Source: Nocardioides soli
GTDB lineage: Bacteria > Actinomycetota > Actinomycetes > Propionibacteriales > Nocardioidaceae
Direction of reading: 5' to 3'
Length of the DNA: 64,000 nucleotides
Assembly: GCF_014191495.1 (NCBI RefSeq)
Contig: NZ_JACHWR010000002.1
Coordinates: forward strand, 1,612,001 to 1,676,000
Part shown: positions 17,343 to 27,974 of the stretch, in pieces
Layout of the letters: each line of letters starts with the position of its first letter
Position numbering within the stretch: the first letter of the stretch is position 1
Position numbers and translations under genes: made by a program
The notes under the pieces: model-generated
Told to the model about the DNA's origin: nothing
Seen by the model: only the letters and a program-made list of their open reading frames with translations
Database searches by the model: none

Positions 17343-19856
17343 ATGTCTTCATCTGGGCCCCTTGAGCCGGTTCTGAGCCTGCGGGGCATCACGAAGACCT
17401 ACCCGGGCGTCCGTGCGCTCAACAACGCTTCATTGGATGTGTACCCCGGAGAGGTACTGGGCCTCGTCGGCGGCAACGGTGCCGGCAAGTCGACGCTCAT
17501 CGGCGTGACGTGCGGGGCCGTCCCTCCGGACAGCGGGTCCGTCGAGCTCGCCGGGCAGGACCTGGTCGGCAGCGGATCGAGCCGCACGCGTGAGCTGGGC
17601 CTGTCGGTCGTGCACCAGCACCCTGCCCTCATGCCGCATCTGACCGTCGTCGAGAACATGCTCCTCGGCGTTCCAGCGCACGAGCGCCCGAGCTTCTCGG
17701 ACGCTCGTGCGTGGGCCGACCGGCAGCTGCGCGAGTGGGGCTACCAGATCGACGTCGCGGCCAGGGTCCACGACGTCCCCGTGGCTCAACGCCATGCCGT
17801 CGAGATCGCGCGCGCTCTCGTCGGCAACCCGAAGGTGGTGATGTTCGATGAGCCGACGGAGGCGTTCACCCGGCAGGAGGTCGCGACCTTCTTCGAGCAG
17901 ATCCGTCGCCTGACGGCTCGCGGAGTGGGTGTGTTGTACATCAGCCACCGACTGCCCGAGGTGTTCGAGATCTGCGATCGCATCATCTCGATGCGCGACG
18001 GAGTGCTGGGCACCGCAGCGCCCACCTCCAGTCTGTCCGAAGCGGACGTGATCGGGCAGATCGTCGGTCGGTCGGTCGGAGCGATCTATCCGGACAAGCG
18101 GCCGACTGCCGCCGAGTCCCGGACGCTGCTCGACGTGTGCGATCTCCAGACGGCATCGGGTGCTCGTGGATCCTTCACGCTCCGCGCTGGAGAGATCGTG
18201 GGGCTGGCCGGGGTCGAAGGCAACGGTCAACGCGAGTTCCTGCGAGGGCTCGCCGGTCACGACGTGGTGAGTGGTCGGGTGCTCGTCGACGGCGAGGCGG
18301 TGTCCGTCGCGACGCCGAGCAGAGCGGCCGGCTCCGGGATCGCGCTGGTGCCGCAGGATCGTGTGATCGAGGGCCTGGCCATGCAGATGTCGGTGCGGGA
18401 GAACCTGACCCTCGGCTCCCTGCCGAGCGTGTCTCGGGCCGGGTTCATCTCGAACCGTGAGGAGTCGCGCGCCGTCGCGGGGTCCATCGCCAGCCTTGCG
18501 ATCAAGACGCCGCACAGTGAGGCGACCATCAGCCAGCTCTCCGGGGGAAATCAGCAGAAGGTGCTGATCGGTCGCACCTTGCTGGCTGACCCCCGGGTCG
18601 TGCTCTTCGACGAGCCGACCCAGGGAGTGGACGTGGGGGTGCGCGCCGACATCTACCGGCTGCTGCGCGAGGAGGCGGACGCAGGCAAGGCAGTCGTCGT
18701 CCTGAGCTCCAACAGCTCAGAGCTGGTGGGTCTGTGTGACACCGTGCTGGTCTTCTCGAGAGGGCAGATCACGAGGTCGTTGGCTGAGGACGGCGTCCAC
18801 GAGACGGACATCGCCGAGGCGGCGCACCGCGCCGATCTGCTGACCACCGAGGTCGACCACGACCCAGCGGCGACCACCCGCTCCCGATCCGGAAGACTGA
18901 CCGGGTTCCTGGCCGGCGACTACGGGCCGAGCGGCCTGCTGGCGGTCGCGATCGTGGTGCTGGGTGCCGTCGCCGCGAACCAGAACTCACTGTTCCTGTC
19001 GACGTTCAGCATCCGGAACATTCTGCTGCTGATGGCGCCGCTGCTGTTCCTGGCCGCGGCGCAGCAAGTGGTCATGCTCACCGGCGGGATCGACATCTCG
19101 GTCGGACCGTTGGCGGGCCTGTTGGTCGTCATCGCGTCGTTCTACCTCGTCGACGGCCAGAATCTGTCGGTCTGGATCACCGGCCTACTGCTGATGCTGG
19201 CCACGGCCTGCGCGGTGGGTCTGACGAACGGGGCACTGGTCCGGTTCGGCATGGTTCTGCCGATCGTCGCCACGCTGGTGACGAACGTCGGGCTGCAGGG
19301 CTTCTCACTCACCCTGCGACCGACCCCAGGCGGGGCGATCGCCACCCGGATCACCGATGCGCTGACGTACTCGATCGGCTTCATGCCGGTCTCGGTGATC
19401 GTCGGCGTGCTGTTCATGATCGGGCTGGAGCGCTGGTTGCGTCGGTCGCGGGCCGGGATGTCGATCCGGGCGGTCGGGTCCTCGGAGTCGGCGGCGCACC
19501 GCATCGGCATCCGCCTGACGCCGACACACATGCTCGCGTACCTGCTCTCGTCCGTCTTCACCCTGCTCGGTGCGCTGTGCTTCATGGCGCAGACGGGAGT
19601 CGGCGACGCCACAGCGGGAGTCAGCCTGACCTTCGCGAGCATCACCGCGGTGGTGCTCGGCGGCGCATCGGTGTTCGGCGGACGGGGGAGCTTCATCGGC
19701 GCGCTACTCGGCGCGGCGTTCCTGCAGGTGCTCCAGAACGCGGCCGTGTTCATGGGGCTGTCCACCGCCTGGCAGTACGCGTTGCTCGGCTGCCTCGCTC
19801 TGACGGCGACCGCCCTCTACGCGCGGGTGCGGCGGACCGATGCCGCCAACCTGTGA
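17343..19856 (+). CDS. Fused ABC ATPase-permease (RbsA-RbsC fusion)
   Basis: An 837-residue protein joining two normally separate subunits. Residues 1-500 are a tandem RbsA-type ATPase. The first cassette has Walker A GGNGAGKST (43-51) and Walker B VMFDEP, with a degenerate signature (VAQRHAVEIA). The second has a degenerate Walker A (GVEGNGQRE), an intact LSGGNQQK signature and VVLFDEPTQGVD. After a short linker, about 520-835 is an RbsC-like permease with VVMLTGGIDISVGPLAGL. AGGAGG lies 5 nt before the ATG. The separate permease at 15139 is probably its partner. There is no stop or frameshift at the junction. Confidence 0.9.
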   Translation: MSSSGPLEPVLSLRGITKTYPGVRALNNASLDVYPGEVLGLVGGNGAGKSTLIGVTCGAVPPDSGSVELAGQDLVGSGSSRTRELGLSVVHQHPALMPHLTVVENMLLGVPAHERPSFSDARAWADRQLREWGYQIDVAARVHDVPVAQRHAVEIARALVGNPKVVMFDEPTEAFTRQEVATFFEQIRRLTARGVGVLYISHRLPEVFEICDRIISMRDGVLGTAAPTSSLSEADVIGQIVGRSVGAIYPDKRPTAAESRTLLDVCDLQTASGARGSFTLRAGEIVGLAGVEGNGQREFLRGLAGHDVVSGRVLVDGEAVSVATPSRAAGSGIALVPQDRVIEGLAMQMSVRENLTLGSLPSVSRAGFISNREESRAVAGSIASLAIKTPHSEATISQLSGGNQQKVLIGRTLLADPRVVLFDEPTQGVDVGVRADIYRLLREEADAGKAVVVLSSNSSELVGLCDTVLVFSRGQITRSLAEDGVHETDIAEAAHRADLLTTEVDHDPAATTRSRSGRLTGFLAGDYGPSGLLAVAIVVLGAVAANQNSLFLSTFSIRNILLLMAPLLFLAAAQQVVMLTGGIDISVGPLAGLLVVIASFYLVDGQNLSVWITGLLLMLATACAVGLTNGALVRFGMVLPIVATLVTNVGLQGFSLTLRPTPGGAIATRITDALTYSIGFMPVSVIVGVLFMIGLERWLRRSRAGMSIRAVGSSESAAHRIGIRLTPTHMLAYLLSSVFTLLGALCFMAQTGVGDATAGVSLTFASITAVVLGGASVFGGRGSFIGALLGAAFLQVLQNAAVFMGLSTAWQYALLGCLALTATALYARVRRTDAANL

Positions 19857-19889
19857 CCCCGCACGGTCCTTTGATTCGGAGATGGAGAG

Positions 19890-21131
19890 ATGACGAACAC
19901 CAGCACCACCCTTCGTGAGTCCGCCGACCATCGCCTTCGCAGCCGCGCCGCGCGCGTGGTTCCGGGCGGCATGTACGGGCACCAGCGAGCCGGCCTCTTC
20001 CCGGCGAACTTCCCGCAGTTCCTGGCCGGCGGCAACGGGGCGATCATCCGCGACGTCGACGGTCGTGAGTTCATCGACTTCCTGCTCGGGTACGGACCGA
20101 TGGTGCTGGGCTACCAGCATCCCGCGGTCGAGGAGGCGGCGGCGCGCCAACGAGCGCTCGCGGACTGTCAGAACGCCCCGTCCGAGCGGATGGTCGAGCT
20201 GGCCGAGCTGTTGGTCGACATGGTCGACCACGCCGACTGGGCGTACTTCGCGAAGAACGGAACGGACGCCACCACGACCGCCTTGACGATCGCGCGGGCG
20301 GCGACCGGACGAGCGAAGATCCTCGTCGAGCGACACAGCTATCACGGAGCGGCGCCCTGGTGCACGCCGGGAGTCGCCGGGATCCAGGCCGCGGATCGCG
20401 AGAACATCGTCTACTTCGACTACAACGACCTGGCGAGCCTGCGCGACGCGTTCGCCGAGGCCGATGGCGATCTGGCCGGCGTGATCATCACCCCGTTCAA
20501 GCACAACGACGGGGTCGATCAGGAGCTCATCACCGCCGAGTTCGCCGGGGCCCTGCGGACGGGGTGCGACGCGGCCGGTGCCGTACTCATCCTCGACGAC
20601 GTGCGGTGTGGGATGCGGCTCCACCTGGGCAGCAGTTGGCGCGACGTCGACGTGGAGCCGGATCTCAGCGTGTGGGGCAAGGCGATCAGCAACGGCTACG
20701 CCGTGTCGGCGATCCTGGGTCGCGAGTCTCTGCGCGATGCAGCCACCTCGATCTTCAGCACCGGGACCTTCTGGTTCGCCGCGGTGCCCATGGCGGCGGC
20801 GCTCGCCACGATCGCCGAGTTGCGGAGGATCGACGGAGTCGGCCTGCAACGCCGAGCGGGTGACCGCTTCAAGGCCGGCCTGGTCGATCAGGCCAATGCC
20901 GCCGGGTTCGAGATCGCGTACACCGGGCCGAGCCAGATGCCGTACCTGCGGTTCGTCGATGACGTCGACCACAAACTGAGCTTCGAGTTCTCGGAGGCAG
21001 CCCTCGAGCACGGGGTCTATCTCCATCCGCGGCACAACTGGTTCGTGAGCACCGCACACACCGACGAGGTGATCGATCGGGCGCTCGAGGGGACCGGCAT
21101 GGCCTTCAATCAGCTGGCCTCGGCTCGCTGA
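19890..21131 (+). CDS. Class III PLP aminotransferase (glutamate-1-semialdehyde mutase-like)
   Basis: A 413-residue fold-type I PLP enzyme. The PLP lysine is Lys264 in SVWGKAISNGY, the ring-binding acidic motif is LILDDVRCG, and the N-terminal RVVPGGMYGHQ resembles glutamate-1-semialdehyde 2,1-aminomutase and its catabolic relatives. It is not the heme-pathway HemL, since it sits inside an inducible transport and hydrolase operon. It likely moves an amino group off, or along, the imported compound after deacylation. It is 33 nt from the ATPase-permease gene and 33 nt from the amidohydrolase gene, with GGAGATGGAGAG before the ATG. Confidence 0.87.
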   Translation: MTNTSTTLRESADHRLRSRAARVVPGGMYGHQRAGLFPANFPQFLAGGNGAIIRDVDGREFIDFLLGYGPMVLGYQHPAVEEAAARQRALADCQNAPSERMVELAELLVDMVDHADWAYFAKNGTDATTTALTIARAATGRAKILVERHSYHGAAPWCTPGVAGIQAADRENIVYFDYNDLASLRDAFAEADGDLAGVIITPFKHNDGVDQELITAEFAGALRTGCDAAGAVLILDDVRCGMRLHLGSSWRDVDVEPDLSVWGKAISNGYAVSAILGRESLRDAATSIFSTGTFWFAAVPMAAALATIAELRRIDGVGLQRRAGDRFKAGLVDQANAAGFEIAYTGPSQMPYLRFVDDVDHKLSFEFSEAALEHGVYLHPRHNWFVSTAHTDEVIDRALEGTGMAFNQLASAR

Positions 21132-21164
21132 TCTCCCTACTGTGAAGGAAATAGGTGACCTGCG

Positions 21165-22757
21165 TTGACCACGTACTTGCTTCGCGGCGGCCTGATCGTC
21201 GACGGCACCGGAAACCCTGGGTACCGAGCGGACCTCGCTATCGAGGAGGGGACGATCCGGATCGTCCGAAGGCCCAAGGATGCCCCCGTCGGGGCAACCC
21301 AGATCGATGTGTCGGGGCTCGTGGTGGCCCCGGGCTTCATCGACATGCATTCGCACACCGGCCTGACGATCCTCGATGAGCCGCAACACAGCCCGAAGCT
21401 CACCCAGGGCGTCACCACCGAGCTGGTGGGCGTCGACGGTCTCTCCTACGCGCCGTTCGAGACGTCCAAGGACCTCGAGCTGTTCGCTCGGATGAACGCG
21501 GGCCTCGACGGTCTTCCGGAGATCGCCTTCGACTGGGGCTCGGTCGACAGCTATCTCCGCCGGTTCGACGTCGGGGTGGGCGTCAACGTCGCGATGCTGA
21601 TGGGGAACTCCGCGCTGCGGATCGCCGCGGTCGGGTGGGACGAGGGGGAGGCCTCTGCCGAGCAGATCGCCACGATGCGCCGGCTCGTCGGCCGGGGGAT
21701 GCGCGAGGGAGCATTCGGCATCTCGACGGGTCTCGACTACCCGCCGGGCAGCTACGCGTCCACCGACGAGCTCGTCGAGCTCTGTCGCGAGGTGTACGGG
21801 CTCGGCGGGCTCTACCACACCCATGTTCGCTACTGGCTCGGCGATCGGCACCTCGATCCCTTCAAGGAGGCCTTCGAGATCAGCGAGCGAAGTGGCGCTC
21901 GCCTCCACGTCACGCACATGTACACGCGTGACTACATCCCGGACGGGGTCGGTGCTCTGGTCGGCCTGCTCGACGAGACCTACGCCGGTGGGGTCGATGT
22001 GTCGTTCGACGTGTATCCGTTCGAGTGGACCGGAACCCGGTCGACGATCTACCTGCCGCAGTGGATCCAGTCGGGAGGCCCGGACGAGACGCTGCGCCGG
22101 TTGGCGGATCCGGAGTGTCGGCGGCGGTTCGTGCAGGACCTGACGGATGCCGACCCTCGGGACTCCTGGCGTACGCAGATGGACTACGTGTTCGTCGGAT
22201 ATCTCGCGGGTGGCAAGAACGAGAAGTTCGAGAGCTGGACGCTGGGCGAGATCGCCCGCTATCGCGGTGTCGACGTGGTCGACGCCTTCTTCGATCTGCT
22301 CATCGACGAAGACCTGCGGGTCGCGGAGGTGTTGTCCCCGGGGCCCCCCGGCAACCGGCTGCAGACATTCCTGACACACCCATTGGGCATGATCGGCACG
22401 GATGCGATGTACCTGGGGGACCGGCCCAGCCCGCGGTCCTACGGCAGCTTCACCAGGATCCTCGGCGAGTTCGTCCGTGGCGACTCGATGATGCCGCTCA
22501 GGGAGGCCATCCGCAGGTTCACCTCGTATCCCGCGCAGCGCCTCGGTCTCAAGCAGCGGGGCATGCTGCGCGACGGCCTGGTGGCCGACGTGACCGTCTT
22601 CGACCCTGCGACGGTCAGGTCGAACGCCACCCACGCCCACCCTCGGACGGAGTCGACGGGCATCGAGCATGTGTTCGTCAACGGTGAGCAGGTGCTGCGT
22701 GACGGCGCGCTCTCCGGGCGTCTTGCGGGCCGCGCCCTGCGCTTCGGGAACGACTGA
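21165..22757 (+). CDS. D-aminoacylase-like amidohydrolase
   Basis: A 530-residue metal-dependent hydrolase of the N-acyl-D-amino-acid deacylase/dihydroorotase group. The HxH motif is DMHSHTG (His62, His64); family members usually have HTHDD here, so the second metal site or substrate may differ. The late catalytic Asp is in IGTDAMYL, and the C-terminal RLGLKQRGMLRDGLVADVTVFDP closes the beta-sandwich. The start is TTG at 21165 with a purine-rich leader; no in-frame ATG precedes the conserved start. It is the last gene of the rightward operon and probably removes an N-acyl group. Confidence 0.85.
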   Translation: MTTYLLRGGLIVDGTGNPGYRADLAIEEGTIRIVRRPKDAPVGATQIDVSGLVVAPGFIDMHSHTGLTILDEPQHSPKLTQGVTTELVGVDGLSYAPFETSKDLELFARMNAGLDGLPEIAFDWGSVDSYLRRFDVGVGVNVAMLMGNSALRIAAVGWDEGEASAEQIATMRRLVGRGMREGAFGISTGLDYPPGSYASTDELVELCREVYGLGGLYHTHVRYWLGDRHLDPFKEAFEISERSGARLHVTHMYTRDYIPDGVGALVGLLDETYAGGVDVSFDVYPFEWTGTRSTIYLPQWIQSGGPDETLRRLADPECRRRFVQDLTDADPRDSWRTQMDYVFVGYLAGGKNEKFESWTLGEIARYRGVDVVDAFFDLLIDEDLRVAEVLSPGPPGNRLQTFLTHPLGMIGTDAMYLGDRPSPRSYGSFTRILGEFVRGDSMMPLREAIRRFTSYPAQRLGLKQRGMLRDGLVADVTVFDPATVRSNATHAHPRTESTGIEHVFVNGEQVLRDGALSGRLAGRALRFGND

Positions 22758-22814
22758 CACGCTGCTGCCGGGCGCCCTCGGCCGCGAGGTCGCCTCGGCA
22801 GGCACATCACTTCT

Positions 22815-22863
22815 GAAGCCGTCCGTCACGTCACCCGAGCCGGGTGACGTGACGGACGGCTTC
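22815..22863 (+). terminator. Strong hairpin ending the catabolic island operon
   Basis: Two perfectly complementary 22-nt arms (22815-22836 and 22842-22863) flank a 5-nt loop, 58 nt after the amidohydrolase stop codon. It has no U-tract. It separates the island from furA. Confidence 0.8.
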
Positions 22864-22913
22864 GTCGCATTTCGGTACGGGCTCGCGGGTGCACCGCCGC
22901 GAGCCGGCGATGA

Positions 22914-22932
22914 TTCTTGACTGGTTCAAGAA
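22914..22932. promoter_or_regulatory. FurA box upstream of furA
   Basis: TTCTTGA and TCAAGAA are separated by 5 bp, a perfect 7-5-7 inverted repeat 19 nt before the furA start. It closely resembles the mycobacterial furA operator. A similar box precedes dps at 25821-25839. Confidence 0.85.
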
Positions 22933-22951
22933 AGCCGGTCAGACTGCAGTC

Positions 22952-23380
22952 ATGACCACCGACGCCGAGCGGCTGCTGCGGGAGGCGGGGTTGCGGGTCA
23001 CCCGCCCGCGGCTCGCGGTCCTGGGCGCGGTCCACACGCATCCGCACGCCGACACCGAGTCCATCATCGCCGCCGTACGCCGCGACCTGCCAGACGTCTC
23101 GCACCAGGCGGTCTACGACTCCCTGCACACGCTGAGCGCGAACGGGCTGGTGCGCCGCATTCAGCCGTCGGGATCGGTGGCCCGCTACGAGTCGCGGGTC
23201 AACGACAACCACCACCACGTGGTCTGCCGTTCGTGCGGCGTCATCGCCGACGTCGACTGCGCCGTCGGCCACACCCCGTGCCTGACCGCCTCCGACGACT
23301 CCGGCTTCCGGATCGACGAGGCCGAGGTCATCTACTGGGGCCTGTGCCCCTCCTGCTCCACCGTGACAGCACCCGCATGA
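22952..23380 (+). CDS. furA: Fur-family peroxide-responsive repressor
   Basis: A 142-residue Fur-family regulator with an N-terminal winged helix (LREAGLRVTRPRLAVLGAV, VSHQAVYDSLHTL) and a C-terminal metal domain with the NHHHVVCRSCG motif and a second CPSC pair for structural zinc. It lies directly before katG, as FurA does in mycobacteria and CatR in Streptomyces, and by analogy represses katG until peroxide oxidises its metal site. The ATG at 22952 is chosen because the conserved protein starts there and the FurA box ends 19 nt upstream. There is no ribosome site, and a weak -10 (CAGACT) ends 6 nt before the ATG, suggesting a leaderless message. Confidence 0.9.
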   Translation: MTTDAERLLREAGLRVTRPRLAVLGAVHTHPHADTESIIAAVRRDLPDVSHQAVYDSLHTLSANGLVRRIQPSGSVARYESRVNDNHHHVVCRSCGVIADVDCAVGHTPCLTASDDSGFRIDEAEVIYWGLCPSCSTVTAPA

Positions 23381-25720
<2,340 letters not shown>

Positions 25721-25739
25721 TCGCGCAGGCGCCTGTCGC

Positions 25740-25773
25740 AGAGGGGCTCACGTCGTACGACGTGAGCCCCTCT
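25740..25773. terminator. Perfect 34-bp palindrome after katG
   Basis: Arms of 17 nt with no unpaired loop start 20 nt after the katG stop codon. This is a likely factor-independent terminator of the furA-katG unit, without a T-tract. Confidence 0.75.
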
Positions 25774-25820
25774 CGCATGTCCGGGACCGGATCCGGGCGC
25801 GGCTGAGGCTAGGCTCACCT

Positions 25821-25839
25821 TTCTGGAATCATTCAAGAA
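25821..25839. promoter_or_regulatory. FurA box upstream of dps, nested in a wider inverted repeat
   Basis: TTCTGGA and TCAAGAA separated by 5 bp match the furA operator at all but one arm base. It is nested within outer arms TCACCTTT (25815-25822) and AAAGGTGA (25839-25846). The box is 44 bp before the dps start, so peroxide control of dps by FurA is likely. Confidence 0.75.
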
Positions 25840-25882
25840 AAGGTGATTGGATGGAGCCATCCCCAACGGAAGGATGACCCTC

Positions 25883-26413
25883 GTGACCGACATGCTGCAC
25901 TCCGACCAGAGCACCCACGTCGCCCAGCCTCCGTTCACCGCTTCCGAGCAGCTGGCCACCCATCTCCAGCAGCTCGCGGTGGACCTCATCGACCTGCACC
26001 TGGTGGCCAAGCAGGCGCACTGGAACGTCGTCGGCCTCAACTTCCGAGACCTGCACCTGCAGCTCGACGAGGTCGTCGACGCCGCCCGTGAGTTCTCCGA
26101 CCAGGTCTCCGAGCGGATGCGGGCGATCTACGTGACCCCCGACGGCCGCGCGACGACCGTCGCGGCGCAGTCCAGCCTTCCGGACTTCCCGACCGGCGAG
26201 GTCAACACCGCGCAGGCCGTCGACCTGATCGCGGCCAGCCTGTACGCCGTCTCCGGGACCGCCCGTCGGATCCACGACGACGTCGACGCCGAGGACCCCA
26301 CCACCGCGGACATCCTGCACGCGATCATCGAGCGCATCGAGCAGCTCGCCTGGATGATCGACGCCGAGAACCGGATCGCCAACTCCAGCCTGCCCCGCCC
26401 GATCCACCGCTGA
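25883..26413 (+). CDS. dps: DNA-binding ferritin-like protein Dps
   Basis: A 176-residue Dps protein. It forms 12-mers that use peroxide to oxidise and store iron and shield DNA. The ferroxidase helix pair is intact: KQAHWNVVGLNFRDLHLQLDEV supplies His, Asp and Glu ligands and the conserved Trp. GTG at 25883 is preferred because GGAAGG lies 9 nt before it, whereas the ATG at 25874 directly abuts that ribosome site. The gene follows furA-katG and carries the same operator type, so the three form a local peroxide-defence regulon. Confidence 0.92.
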   Translation: MTDMLHSDQSTHVAQPPFTASEQLATHLQQLAVDLIDLHLVAKQAHWNVVGLNFRDLHLQLDEVVDAAREFSDQVSERMRAIYVTPDGRATTVAAQSSLPDFPTGEVNTAQAVDLIAASLYAVSGTARRIHDDVDAEDPTTADILHAIIERIEQLAWMIDAENRIANSSLPRPIHR

Positions 26414-26426
26414 CCGGCTCGGCAGG

Positions 26427-27917
26427 TCAGGCGTCGAAGCCGTCGTGGCGAGGTCGCTCGAAGCAGGCCACGACGGCCAGGCCGAGCACCAGCACGACCG
26501 CGGGCAGCAGCATCGACTGCGACATCGCGGCGGCGAACCCCTCGACGACCTCGGGGGGCAGCTGGCTCAGGCCCGACTCCGGCGCGGCGGAGGGGTCCAG
26601 CCCCTCCGCCGCCAGCCGGCCGTCCATGAGCACCGCGATGCCGGCCGCCCCGAGCACGGACCCGACCTGCCGGGTCGCGTTGTAGACGCCGGCGCCGGCG
26701 CCGGCCTGGTGCTCGGGCAGGTTGCGGCTGGTGGTGGTGGAGTTCGGCGCCCAGATGAACGCGTTGCCGACGCCCATCCCGGCCGTGGCCAACAGCAGCT
26801 CCCAGGTGTGGGAGTCCACGGTCATCACCTGGGAGAGCCACCCGAACGACGCCGCCATCACCGCGAACCCGAAGCCGATCAGCAGCCGCGGGTGCACCCG
26901 GTCGGTGAGCCGCCCGACCCGCCTGGCGAGCAGGATCGCCAGCACCGCCATCGGCACCAGCAGCAGCGCGGCCTCCGTCGGGCTCATCCCGCGCACGCCC
27001 TGGGCGTAGAGCATCAGCGGGAACGCCATCGCGGTGATCGCGAAGCCGACGACGGCGATGGCCGCGTTGCCGAGTGAGAAGTTGCGGTCGTGGAACAGCG
27101 TCAGGGGCACGAGCGGCTCGCGCTGGTTGCGCCACTGCCACCAGACGAATGCCCCGAGCACCACCAGGCCGCCGAGGATCATCGCCCAGATCCACGGCGC
27201 CCAGTCCTGCTGATGCCCCTCCTGGATGCCGAAGACCAGGAGGAACATCCCCACGCCGGACAGCACCACGCCGCCCCAGTCGAAGTCGCGCGAGTGCGTC
27301 TCGAGCGCCGGCACCAGTCGCACCGCGAGCACGAGGGCCACCGCGACGAGCGGGATGTTGACGAGGAAGATCCACTCCCAGCCGAGCGCATCGACGAGTA
27401 CGCCGCCCATGAGCGGGCCGAGGAGCGTCGAGACGCCGACGGTGAGGCCCCAGACCGCCATCGCCCGACCCCGAACGACGGGCGGGAAGATCCGGGTGAT
27501 GATCGCCATCGTCTGCGGCGCCATCATGGCCGCTCCGAGGCCCTGCGCGACCCGGGCGACGATCAGCATCTCGACCGTGGTCGTCAGTCCGCACCACAGC
27601 GAGGCCGCGCCGAACACCGCCAGCCCGAGCAGGTAGATGCGCCGGGGCCCGAAGCGATCGCCGAGCCGGCCGGTGATCAGCACCGGCACGGCGTAGGCGA
27701 GCAGGTAGGCACTGGTCACCCAGACCGCCTGGTTCACGTCCGCATCGAGCGCCGTGATGATCGCCGGCGTCGCGACCGAGACGATCGTCATGTCGACGAG
27801 AATCAGGAAGAAGCCCACGCACAGGGCGACCAGGGCGGCCCACGGCCGGTCGGTCGAGCCGGCGGCCGAGTGCCGGTCGGCCGGATCCGCGAGCCGCGGG
27901 GGGAGTGTCGAGGTCAT
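26427..27917 (-). CDS. MFS multidrug exporter, EmrB/QacA (DHA2) family
   Basis: A 496-residue inner-membrane protein with about 14 hydrophobic helices. The helix 1 motif ILVDMTIVSVATPAI is the D1 signature of the 14-TM drug:proton antiporters, and GRLGDRFGPRR follows helix 2. GAGGAGAG lies 5 nt before the ATG. The gene is immediately downstream of a methyltransferase gene, whose stop codon falls in the tandem repeat that also carries this gene's leader. The pair may handle a modified small molecule, but that is speculation. Confidence 0.88.
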   Translation of the reverse strand: MTSTLPPRLADPADRHSAAGSTDRPWAALVALCVGFFLILVDMTIVSVATPAIITALDADVNQAVWVTSAYLLAYAVPVLITGRLGDRFGPRRIYLLGLAVFGAASLWCGLTTTVEMLIVARVAQGLGAAMMAPQTMAIITRIFPPVVRGRAMAVWGLTVGVSTLLGPLMGGVLVDALGWEWIFLVNIPLVAVALVLAVRLVPALETHSRDFDWGGVVLSGVGMFLLVFGIQEGHQQDWAPWIWAMILGGLVVLGAFVWWQWRNQREPLVPLTLFHDRNFSLGNAAIAVVGFAITAMAFPLMLYAQGVRGMSPTEAALLLVPMAVLAILLARRVGRLTDRVHPRLLIGFGFAVMAASFGWLSQVMTVDSHTWELLLATAGMGVGNAFIWAPNSTTTSRNLPEHQAGAGAGVYNATRQVGSVLGAAGIAVLMDGRLAAEGLDPSAAPESGLSQLPPEVVEGFAAAMSQSMLLPAVVLVLGLAVVACFERPRHDGFDA

Positions 27918-27926
27918 CTCTCTCCT

Positions 27927-27974
27927 CAGAACTCAGGTCAGAACTCAGGTCAGGACTCGGGTCAGAACTCGGGC
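27927..27974 (-). repeat. Four tandem copies of a 12-bp unit at an operon junction
   Basis: The unit CAGAACTCAGGT is present four times with a few substitutions. It spans the last codons and stop of the methyltransferase gene and ends 10 nt before the exporter ATG. Each unit supplies in-frame stops on the minus strand, so copy-number change would alter spacing without fusing the genes. Confidence 0.85.

Noticed and set aside
19704..22829. Long minus-strand open frame opposite the aminotransferase and amidohydrolase genes
   Set aside because: Repetitive Arg/Val/Gly/Asp composition with no motif; a shadow of the coding strand.
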